64,000 nt of DNA from Halopseudomonas oceani (GTDB lineage: Bacteria; Pseudomonadota; Gammaproteobacteria; Pseudomonadales; Pseudomonadaceae), in the NCBI RefSeq assembly GCF_002903165.1, contig NZ_PPSK01000002.1, positions 62,001 to 126,000 on the forward strand, written 5' to 3'. Numbering within the stretch: position 1 is the first letter of the stretch; every line of letters starts with the position of its first letter. Below, piece after piece: positions 1-7,869 of the stretch. The position numbers and the translations under genes were made by a program. The notes below the pieces were generated by a model, which saw only the letters and a list, made by a program, of their open reading frames with translations, was not told the DNA's origin and did no database searches.

Positions 1-1
1 G

Positions 2-3000
2 CGTGACGGCAAGTTGCTGGCGGCCTTTCAGATTGGCGAGCGGATCAGCGATGTGCGCGTCTTCCGCTGGTCGGTGTCCGCTGATGGCAGTCAGGTGCGC
101 TACATCGATAACCGCGGTGAGCGTGACATTCAGTTGCCGCGCCCCTTTGATTTTGAGTGGACCGCTGCCGGCCGCGACGCTGTGGTGCAGGGCCGGCACT
201 CGCATTTCAATATTCTCGATACCCTGTTTGTCGACACCCTGGGTGGTGATCTGACCGTCAAGGTAGAGAACAACACCGAGGATGGCCTGGGCATTTACCG
301 CGAGCCGGTCGCCGACAAGACCCAGTCACTGAATGACGTGCAGATCGAGTACGCCCACCTAGGCACCCTGATTCTGCTGAAGGTGCTGCCGTACCGCGAA
401 GAGCAATGGCGCTATCTGGTTTTCAATACCCTGACCCGCAAGGTGCAGCGCATCGATGCGATTGGGCAGGCCTGTGTGCAGCTGCCGGAAGATCACGGCA
501 TCATCTTCCCTGGTGGCTGCTATCTGCAGAGCGGTGATTACCGCACCTTTGATCAGTCGATGGAGGGGATGCGCTTCAAGCGTTCCGTTCGCTCGCCAAA
601 CGGAGAGGACGTTCAGTACGTTTTCTACCATCCCGAGCAAGGGCGTTCGGCGCTATTTACCTACAACCTCATCAGCCGCGAGCTGCAGAATCCGCTATTC
701 GGTCATGGTCACGCGCGGTTGGCCGACGGGCGCATGGTCATTTTCTCATCGGAAGGAGATGAGCCAACCCGCATCCACCCGATGCAGATCTGGCAGACGC
801 CGTTCTACACCGATGAACACGCTGCAGCCCAGCCCCAGCGTGGCGGCTTCTTCGGTCGTATTGGCAACGCTGAACTGGTGCGCGGGGTGTCCGACCTGCT
901 CAGCCTGTCGCGTGAGATAGATAGTGACGAAGTCTCGCTGCAGCGTTATGCGCTGCTCTGTCAGGAGACTCAGCGGCTGTTCGATTCCTATTACTGGCTG
1001 AGTGACGATGCCTGTGGCGGCATTGCGCCGCTGCTGCGTCAGATAGCGTCCAGCGCGGCGATGGTGCTGGACGAGTTCGAGAAAGTCGAGAGCATACGAC
1101 AGCAGTCTGCCAGGGCGATGAACGAGGCCAGCACGCGTCAGCGCGAATTGATGTCCGGACTCTCGACACAGGAATTTACCGAAGTCCAGACTTACGTTGA
1201 TGCGTTGGGCGCGCTCAATGCACAGCGGGGCAAGCTGCTCACCATTCGCGAGCTTCGTTATATCGATGTTGCTCAGATTGATGAAATGGAAGCGCAGCTG
1301 CTCACCGAGCATGAGCGTCTGGCGGCGGAGGTATCCAGCTTCCTGTCGGGCGAGCAGGCGCTGGCTCCGTATCACCAGCAGCTGGAGCAGCTGGATGCCA
1401 GTGCCCAGCAGGCAGAGACCGTTACGCAGCTGGCCGAACCGTTGGAGCAGCTGACTGCGATGGCAGCGGGTTTGGACATGCTATCGGAGCTGATGGCCTC
1501 GCTGCGTATTGACGATGCGACCCAGCGTACTCGCGTGGTCGAAGCAATCTCGGAGCTGTATGCCAAGCTCAATCAATCCAAGGCACGGGCAGAGCTGCGT
1601 CGCAAGTCGCTTGGTTCGGCCGAGCAGGTGGCGCAATTTGGTGCTCAGTTCAAACTGTTCAGCCAGGCGATTACCAACGCACTGGCGCAGGCGCAGGACC
1701 CGGAAAGCTGCGATGAGCAATTGTCCCGTCTACTGGTTCAGCTGGAGGAACTGGAAAGCCAGTTTGGTGGCCATGAGTCTTTCCTGGCTGACATCCTCGA
1801 TAAGCGTGAAGAGCTGCTGGAAACCTTTGAGAGCCACCGTCAGCGCTTGCTGGATGAGCGTCAGCGTCGCGCCCAGGGACTGCAGGACGCGGCTGTTCGC
1901 ATTATCGACAGTCTGCCGAGGCGTACCGGCCGGCTGACCGAGCCAGATCTGCTTAATGCCTTCTTTGCGACCGACCCACTGATCCTCAAGTTACGCGAGC
2001 TGATCGAGCGCCTGCGTGAGCTGCACGATAACGTCAAGGCCGATGACATTGAAGCGAGGCTCAAGGGCGCTCGCGATCAGGCGGTGCGCGGGTTGCGCGA
2101 CAAGCGTGAGCTATTCGAAGGCGGCGGCAACGTTATTCGCCTCGGGCCACGTCACCGCTTCAGCGTCAACGCCCAGGAGCTGGACCTGACTCTGCTGCCG
2201 CGAGGTGACTCGCTGAGCCTGCATCTGACCGGCACTGATTACTTCGAGCCGTTGGTCAATGATGAGCTGGATGCGCTGCGAGACTACTGGGATGGAGGCT
2301 TGTTGTCCGAGTCGCCATTGCTGTACCGGGCAGAGTATCTGGCAGGCGAGGTTATCGCCTTGGCGCAGCGCGCTGAAGCGGGCCTCAGTATGGCGTTATT
2401 GCACCAGCAGTTGCTGGAGCCGGAGCAACTGGTTCGCACGCTGCGAGAGGTGGCGACCCCGCGCTACCGGGAAGGCTATGAGAAGGGTATTCATGACCAT
2501 GACGCTGCGCTGATCCTCGCACAGCTGCTGCCATTGCTTGATAGTGCCGGACTGCTGCGCTTCGACCCGCAGGCGCGGGCGCTGGCGATGTTGTTCTGGG
2601 CGCAGAATGTCGATACCGCGCTTATCTCCGGGTGGGCCGAGCGCGCTGCTGCCGTGCTGCAGATTCGGCAGCTGTTTGGTCGCTCGGAAGCGCTGTTGCA
2701 GCTGCAGGGTGAGGTTCAGTCTAGCTTGCAGTTGTGGCTTGAGGAGCGACTTGCTGAGGTCGACGCAGTCGTGCTGGAGGCTGGCGCGGCCTGGCTGGTC
2801 GAGTGGCTGGCTGAGCCCCAGCCGGTCTGGCAGTTCAGTCGCTATGCTCAGGAGTTGCGCGTCGGGCTGCAAGCGCACCTGTCACCCCTTGGCCTGTGGG
2901 ACAGTTGCCGGCAAGCCGTTGAGCAATTGGCTGGATCGCCCGGGCAGCAATGGCAGTTTCTGCTGCATTGGTTTGGCGGCTTGTGCGAGCAGGAGGCATT

Positions 3001-4756
3001 TGCGCCGCTGCGCCGCTACGTGCCGGAAGCGGTTGCGCTTTGTTTGCTTGAATCGCAGGTTCAGGTGACGGTTGCGGAAGTGGATTTGCGCTTTGAGGTC
3101 TCCGGCTTGTTGGGACAGCACCCGCGCGTGCAGGAGGGACGACTGGTGTTGGCGGTCGATGAGTTCTTCAGCCGCTTGCGCCATCACCGTCAGCACTTCC
3201 AGCCCGGGCTGGGGCGTTATCAGCAGGTACGTCAGCAGATTCTTGACGAGCAGCGCAAGACTCTGCGGCTATCAGAGTTCAAACCTCGCCCGCTCTCTTC
3301 CTTTGTGCGTAACCGGCTGATCAATGACGTCTATCTTGGCGTCATTGGCGATAACCTTGCCAAGCAGATGGGCACGGTAGGAGAGGGGCGGCGTTCGGAC
3401 CTCAATGGTCTGCTGATGCTGATTTCTCCGCCGGGCTACGGCAAGACCACATTGATGGAATACGTTGCCCACGCCCTGGGCCTGGTATTCATGAAGATCA
3501 ATGGTCCGGCGCTGGGACATGAAGTGCGCTCGCTCGATCCGGCACAGGCGCCGGACGCAACGGCGGCGCAAGAGCTGGTCAAACTGAACCTGGCACTGGA
3601 GATGGGCAACAACGTGATGCTGTATGTCGACGACATTCAGCATACCCATCCCGAGTTTTTGCAGAAGTTCATCTCGCTCTGTGATGGCACGCGACGCATC
3701 GAGGGTGTCTGGAAGGGGCGCACGCGCACCTATGACATGCGCGGTCGCAAGTTTGCCGTGGTCATGGCCGGTAACCCCTACACCGAGTCCGGTGAGGTGT
3801 TCCGCATTCCGGACATGCTGGCCAACCGTGCCGACATTTATAACCTCGGCGACACCCTGGCGGGCATGAACGATGTGTTCGCGCTGAGCTACATCGAAAA
3901 CAGCCTCACCTCAAACGCCGTGCTTGCGCCCTTGGCAGGCCGCGACCTGAATGATCTGTACCGGCTGGTGGCCAAGGCCGAAGGCAAGCCGTTCTCTGCC
4001 AATGAGTTGAGTTACGACTACAGCGCGGCCGAGATCAACGACATGGTTGCCACCCTGCAGCGCATGATGCAGTTGCGTGACGTGGTGCTGCGGGTCAACC
4101 AGCAGTACATCGCCAGCGCCGCGCAGGATGACCGGTATCGAACCGAACCGCCGTTCAAGTTGCAGGGCAGCTATCGCAACATGAACAAGCTGGCCGAGAA
4201 GGTCTCTGCGGTCATGAACGAGCAGGAGCTGCAGCAGTTGATCGATGACCACTACCAAGGTGAGTCGCAACTGCTCACCACTGGCGCCGAAGAGAATTTA
4301 CTCAAGCTGGCTGAGCTGCGTGGCACCCTGAACGCAGAGCGTGCGGCCCGCTGGGAGCAAATCAAGGCGGACTTCCTGCGCAATCGCGCGATGGGCGGTG
4401 ATGATGCCGAGGTCGGGCAGCGTGTGGTCGGCCAACTGAACGATCTGGTTCAGAGTGTTCGGGCGTTGGGAGGCAAGCAGGGCAGCGAGGTTGCGGTGCC
4501 CTGGGAGGAGCTGCTCGGCGCGTTGGACTCGCTGCACAAGCTGAGTCCCAAGGTGCGGGTGGTGATGCCGCCTAAAGAGCTGATCCAGCAGATGCTGGAA
4601 GGCCTGTCCGACAGCATGCGCGCCACGGTCACGCCGCTGGCTGAGGTCATGGATCGGCAGGTGCTGGCTGGACGCGAGGCGCAGACGCAGTTGCTCGACA
4701 TTGTTCGGCAACTGAAAGTAGTGACCGTGGATGAGCAGGGTGGTGGCGAGCAATGA
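2..4756 (+). CDS. Giant DUF3686-type AAA+ ATPase ('DNA repair ATPase'), 5' end cut by window
   Basis: The reading frame is open from base 2, before the first possible start (TTG at 14), so the true start lies off the left edge and at least 1584 residues are visible. Counting from that TTG, residues 1-290 are beta-rich and resemble the DUF3686 region found in proteins annotated as ATPases involved in DNA repair. Residues about 310-700 are helical and rich in Q/E/L, a likely coiled coil. A MoxR-like AAA+ core follows: Walker A PPGYGKTT with Lys1144, Walker B YVDDIQ with Asp1206-Asp1207, and a sensor-1-like Asn1254 in AGNPYTESG. A helical tail of about 180 residues ends the protein. The stop overlaps the next start (ATGA at 4753), so the HKD protein is translationally coupled. 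Nucleotide hydrolysis is well supported. The DNA-repair role is only a family label, and a membrane-stress role is equally possible. Confidence 0.8.
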   Translation, partial: RDGKLLAAFQIGERISDVRVFRWSVSADGSQVRYIDNRGERDIQLPRPFDFEWTAAGRDAVVQGRHSHFNILDTLFVDTLGGDLTVKVENNTEDGLGIYREPVADKTQSLNDVQIEYAHLGTLILLKVLPYREEQWRYLVFNTLTRKVQRIDAIGQACVQLPEDHGIIFPGGCYLQSGDYRTFDQSMEGMRFKRSVRSPNGEDVQYVFYHPEQGRSALFTYNLISRELQNPLFGHGHARLADGRMVIFSSEGDEPTRIHPMQIWQTPFYTDEHAAAQPQRGGFFGRIGNAELVRGVSDLLSLSREIDSDEVSLQRYALLCQETQRLFDSYYWLSDDACGGIAPLLRQIASSAAMVLDEFEKVESIRQQSARAMNEASTRQRELMSGLSTQEFTEVQTYVDALGALNAQRGKLLTIRELRYIDVAQIDEMEAQLLTEHERLAAEVSSFLSGEQALAPYHQQLEQLDASAQQAETVTQLAEPLEQLTAMAAGLDMLSELMASLRIDDATQRTRVVEAISELYAKLNQSKARAELRRKSLGSAEQVAQFGAQFKLFSQAITNALAQAQDPESCDEQLSRLLVQLEELESQFGGHESFLADILDKREELLETFESHRQRLLDERQRRAQGLQDAAVRIIDSLPRRTGRLTEPDLLNAFFATDPLILKLRELIERLRELHDNVKADDIEARLKGARDQAVRGLRDKRELFEGGGNVIRLGPRHRFSVNAQELDLTLLPRGDSLSLHLTGTDYFEPLVNDELDALRDYWDGGLLSESPLLYRAEYLAGEVIALAQRAEAGLSMALLHQQLLEPEQLVRTLREVATPRYREGYEKGIHDHDAALILAQLLPLLDSAGLLRFDPQARALAMLFWAQNVDTALISGWAERAAAVLQIRQLFGRSEALLQLQGEVQSSLQLWLEERLAEVDAVVLEAGAAWLVEWLAEPQPVWQFSRYAQELRVGLQAHLSPLGLWDSCRQAVEQLAGSPGQQWQFLLHWFGGLCEQEAFAPLRRYVPEAVALCLLESQVQVTVAEVDLRFEVSGLLGQHPRVQEGRLVLAVDEFFSRLRHHRQHFQPGLGRYQQVRQQILDEQRKTLRLSEFKPRPLSSFVRNRLINDVYLGVIGDNLAKQMGTVGEGRRSDLNGLLMLISPPGYGKTTLMEYVAHALGLVFMKINGPALGHEVRSLDPAQAPDATAAQELVKLNLALEMGNNVMLYVDDIQHTHPEFLQKFISLCDGTRRIEGVWKGRTRTYDMRGRKFAVVMAGNPYTESGEVFRIPDMLANRADIYNLGDTLAGMNDVFALSYIENSLTSNAVLAPLAGRDLNDLYRLVAKAEGKPFSANELSYDYSAAEINDMVATLQRMMQLRDVVLRVNQQYIASAAQDDRYRTEPPFKLQGSYRNMNKLAEKVSAVMNEQELQQLIDDHYQGESQLLTTGAEENLLKLAELRGTLNAERAARWEQIKADFLRNRAMGGDDAEVGQRVVGQLNDLVQSVRALGGKQGSEVAVPWEELLGALDSLHKLSPKVRVVMPPKELIQQMLEGLSDSMRATVTPLAEVMDRQVLAGREAQTQLLDIVRQLKVVTVDEQGGGEQ

Positions 4757-5439
4757 TGGATTTTCAGCAACTGGACCAAGTTCTACGTGACAGCGTGGCT
4801 GATCTGCGCTTGAGCAACGAGGAGCGTGTCGAGCTGCGCGAACTGGGTGGTGGTCTTGAACCTGACCGCGTTCGCTTTTTGCGTAACCGGGCCTTTGCGC
4901 TAGTGCGCGAACTGGTGGCCGAGCCGGAGAACGTCTTGCCTGCTTTGAAGTGGCTTGAACAGGTGGTCAAGACGCTGGATACCTCGCAGGTCAATGAGGT
5001 GCAGGTGGCCAGTGCGCATTTCAGTCCGGGTGAAAGCTGCCGGCGGCGGATTCTGGACCTGTGTAACCAGGTACGTAACAGCCTAAACATCTGTGTCTTT
5101 ACTATCTCTGATGACCGTTTGAGTCGCGCGGTGTTGGCCTGTCATCAGCGCGGGGTCAAGGTGCGGATCATCAGCGACCATGAAAAGCAGCACGATATGG
5201 GCAGCGACATCGCCATGCTGCGCGATGAGGGTATTCCCCTGCGGGTCGATCCGGGCCCTTATCACATGCACCACAAGTTTGCCCTGTTCGATGACCGGAT
5301 CCTGCTCAATGGCAGCTTCAACTGGACACGCAGTGCCAGCGATTTCAATCAGGAAAACCTGTTGGTGATTGATCACCCACCGCTGGTGGCGGATTACGTA
5401 CGAGAATTCGAGGGGCTTTGGCAGCGCTTCTCGGTCTGA
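4753..5439 (+). CDS. Phospholipase D-like protein with a single HKD motif
   Basis: A 228-residue protein with one complete PLD signature, HxK(x4)D(x6)GSxxN: His173, Lys175 and Asp180, followed by Gly187-Ser188-Phe189-Asn190. Single-HKD proteins such as the Nuc nuclease and Zucchini/mitoPLD form dimers that build one active site from two motifs, and they cut nucleic acid or phosphodiester lipids. There is no signal peptide or membrane segment, so it should be cytoplasmic. The N-terminal 90 residues are helical and charged, possibly a docking region. The ATG overlaps the ATPase stop in an ATGA, which argues for joint, stoichiometric production with that ATPase. Whether the substrate is DNA, RNA or lipid cannot be read from the sequence. 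Confidence 0.82.
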   Translation: MMDFQQLDQVLRDSVADLRLSNEERVELRELGGGLEPDRVRFLRNRAFALVRELVAEPENVLPALKWLEQVVKTLDTSQVNEVQVASAHFSPGESCRRRILDLCNQVRNSLNICVFTISDDRLSRAVLACHQRGVKVRIISDHEKQHDMGSDIAMLRDEGIPLRVDPGPYHMHHKFALFDDRILLNGSFNWTRSASDFNQENLLVIDHPPLVADYVREFEGLWQRFSV

Positions 5440-5503
5440 GCGGTTCTGCGTCGGTGCGGCGGATGCGGTACACTGCCGCCCGGCTTCCCACAGGACCCTC
5501 CTC

Positions 5504-6043
5504 ATGGCATTGCAGGCAACCCCCTACAAGGTTCAGCTGAACATTACCGATACCGACCTGGGTGTGTACGAGAACGTGCGCATGACGGTGGCCCGTCACC
5601 CGTCGGAGACCGAAGAGCGGCTGGCGGTTCGCCTGCTGGCCTACGCGCTTTGGTATCACGAGCGCCTGACGTTCGGCCGCGGGTTGTCTGATGTCGACGA
5701 ACCGGCGCTGTGGCTGAAAACTCTGGATGATCGGGTTGAGCACTGGATCGAAGTTGGCCAGCCCGACGCTGAACGCATGACCTGGTGCTCACGTCGTGCC
5801 GGGAAGGTGTCGGTGTTGGTCTATGGCAACACCCGTGTGTGGATCAATAAGCAGCTTTCTGCCGTCACATCGCTGGCCAACCTGAATGTTGCTGCGCTAC
5901 CTGACGAGCCGCTGCAGGCGCTGTCCACTGACCTGCCGCGCAGCATCGACTGGGGCGTGATGATCAGCGATGGGGTGCTCTATGTCAGCGACGGTGATCA
6001 GCAGCACGAATTGCCGGTCGAGTGGCTTCAGGGCGAGCGTTGA
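5504..6043 (+). CDS. yaeQ: YaeQ family protein
   Basis: A 179-residue cytoplasmic protein that matches YaeQ in length and features, including an opening of the type MALQATPYKVQLNI, the stretch RLLAYALWYHERLTFGRGL and the late motif VWINKQL. YaeQ has a compact variant of the PD-(D/E)XK nuclease fold. It was once proposed to compensate for loss of RfaH, but its biochemical role is unsettled. I chose the ATG at 5504, which follows an A/C-rich CACAGGACCCTCCTC leader. It begins 64 bp after the HKD gene and ends 4 bp before recJ, so these genes probably share a transcript. The frame stays open upstream, but those residues do not resemble the family. Confidence 0.85.
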   Translation: MALQATPYKVQLNITDTDLGVYENVRMTVARHPSETEERLAVRLLAYALWYHERLTFGRGLSDVDEPALWLKTLDDRVEHWIEVGQPDAERMTWCSRRAGKVSVLVYGNTRVWINKQLSAVTSLANLNVAALPDEPLQALSTDLPRSIDWGVMISDGVLYVSDGDQQHELPVEWLQGER

Positions 6044-6047
6044 GCTG

Positions 6048-7778
6048 ATGCAGATAGCAACCCGCCCGCTGCCCTCAGCGCTGCCCGCCCTGGGTAATCT
6101 GCCGCCATTGTTGACCCGTCTGTACGCTGCCCGCGGCGTGCTCAATGAGGCTGAGCTGGATCGGCGGTTGCAGGCGTTGCTGCCGTTCGACGGTTTGCTC
6201 GGTATCGATCGGGCTGTCGCGGTACTGGAACAGGCGTTGCGTGCCCGTCAGTCGATTCTGATTGTCGGTGACTTCGACGCGGACGGCGCCACCGCCAGCA
6301 GCGTTGCCGTGCTGGCGCTGCGTATGCTTGGCGCTGGGCGGGTCGATTATCTGGTGCCCAACCGCTTCGAATACGGCTATGGCCTGACCCCGGAAATTGT
6401 CGAGGTGGCTCTCGCCCGCTCGCCGGACGTGCTGGTGACGGTCGACAACGGCATTTCCAGCATCGATGGCGTTGCTGCGGCCAAGGCCGCCGGTCTGCAG
6501 GTAGTGGTCACCGACCATCACTTGCCGGGCGAGCAGCTGCCGGCAGCCGATGCCATCGTTAACCCGAGTCAACCCGGTTGCGGCTTTGCCAGTAAGGCGA
6601 TGGCCGGCGTCGGGGTGATTTTCTATGTCATGCTGGCGTTGCGTGCGGCGCTGCGTGAAAGCGGCTGGTTTGTCGAAACTGGCCGAGCCGAGCCGAACCT
6701 GGCGGAGCTGCTGGACCTGGTGGCCCTTGGCACCGTGGCAGACGTGGTACCGCTGGATGCCAACAACCGGATTCTGGTGCATCAGGGGCTGGCGCGTATT
6801 CGTGCCGGCCGTTGCCGACCGGGTATTCGTGCCCTGCTGGAGGTGGCAGGGCGGCCGCGTGAGCGGCTGGTATCCACCGATCTCGGGTTTATTGTTGGTC
6901 CGCGATTGAACGCGGCAGGGCGGCTCGACGATATGAGCCTCGGTATTGAGTGTCTGTTGACCGACAACGAATCACTGGCGCTGGATATGGCGCGCGAGCT
7001 GGATGGCCTCAACCGCGACCGCAAGGCAATCGAACGCGACATGCAGCAGCAGGCGTTGAAAACGCTTGAAGGCATGCAGCTTGAGGAGGCGGACCTGCCG
7101 TTCGGCCTCTGCCTGTACGATGCCGAGTGGCATCAGGGCGTGATCGGCATTCTCGCCTCGCGCCTGAAGGACCGTTTTCATCGCCCGGTAATTGCCTTTG
7201 CCGACGCGGGGGATGGGATGGTCAAAGGCTCGGCGCGTTCGGTCAGCGGGCTGCATATCCGCGATGCACTGGATGCGGTAGCGGCGCGTCATCCTGAGTT
7301 GATCAGCAAGTTCGGCGGCCACGCCATGGCGGCCGGTCTGTCGCTACGGGAAGCCGATTTTCCGGCCTTTGCCGCGGCTTTTGACGCTGAAGTGCGTCGT
7401 CAGCTGGAGGCCGAGGATCTGACCGGGCGGCTGTTGTCCGATGGCGAGCTGGAGGCCGGCGACCTGTCCATGGATATTGCCGCGTCGCTACGCGAGGCGG
7501 GACCCTGGGGGCAGCACTTCCCGGAGCCGCTGTTTCATGGCAAGTTTCAGGTGTTGCAGCAACGGCTGGTCGGCGAGCGCCATCTGAAGCTGGTGCTGCG
7601 CCTGCCGGGCAGCACAGAACCGCTGGATGCGATCGCATTCAATATTGAGCCGCAGCACTGGCCCAATGCGGCCATCAACAAAGTGCTGCTGGCCTATACG
7701 CTGGACATCAACGAGTTTCGTGGTCGCCAGAGTCTGCAACTGATGGTTCGTCATATTGAGCCAGCAGATACGGTCTAG
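6048..7778 (+). CDS. recJ: Single-stranded-DNA-specific 5'-3' exonuclease RecJ
   Basis: A 576-residue protein, the normal length for RecJ. It degrades single-stranded DNA 5' to 3' in RecFOR recombination, mismatch repair and base-excision repair. The DHH phosphoesterase core is intact: GDFDADGATA supplies metal ligands Asp75, Asp77 and Asp79, and TDHH has Asp156-His157-His158. The later GGHAMAAGL belongs to the DHHA1 domain. An OB-fold-like DNA-binding region lies toward the C terminus. The ATG at 6048 is 4 bp after the yaeQ stop, and the open frame upstream of it lies inside yaeQ, so this start is preferred. I recall recJ and yaeQ adjacent in P. aeruginosa too, with the two genes to the left also conserved. 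Confidence 0.96.
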   Translation: MQIATRPLPSALPALGNLPPLLTRLYAARGVLNEAELDRRLQALLPFDGLLGIDRAVAVLEQALRARQSILIVGDFDADGATASSVAVLALRMLGAGRVDYLVPNRFEYGYGLTPEIVEVALARSPDVLVTVDNGISSIDGVAAAKAAGLQVVVTDHHLPGEQLPAADAIVNPSQPGCGFASKAMAGVGVIFYVMLALRAALRESGWFVETGRAEPNLAELLDLVALGTVADVVPLDANNRILVHQGLARIRAGRCRPGIRALLEVAGRPRERLVSTDLGFIVGPRLNAAGRLDDMSLGIECLLTDNESLALDMARELDGLNRDRKAIERDMQQQALKTLEGMQLEEADLPFGLCLYDAEWHQGVIGILASRLKDRFHRPVIAFADAGDGMVKGSARSVSGLHIRDALDAVAARHPELISKFGGHAMAAGLSLREADFPAFAAAFDAEVRRQLEAEDLTGRLLSDGELEAGDLSMDIAASLREAGPWGQHFPEPLFHGKFQVLQQRLVGERHLKLVLRLPGSTEPLDAIAFNIEPQHWPNAAINKVLLAYTLDINEFRGRQSLQLMVRHIEPADTV

Positions 7779-7791
7779 CGTACAAAGGGGA

Positions 7792-7820
7792 TTGACCTGC
7801 TCTGCGCTTTTGGTTTTCAT
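7792..7820 (+). promoter_or_regulatory. Weak candidate sigma-70 promoter before the globin/GGDEF/EAL gene
   Basis: TTGACC at 7792-7797 is followed after 17 bp by TTTCAT at 7815-7820. The -35 matches consensus at five of six positions and the -10 at four of six. It sits in the 91-bp gap after recJ, where a separate promoter for the cyclic-di-GMP gene would be expected. A chance match is quite possible. Confidence 0.3.
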
Positions 7821-7869
7821 GCAGTGATACATAGAGCGAAAATGCATCACCATTCTTTCCGCCCGGGTC

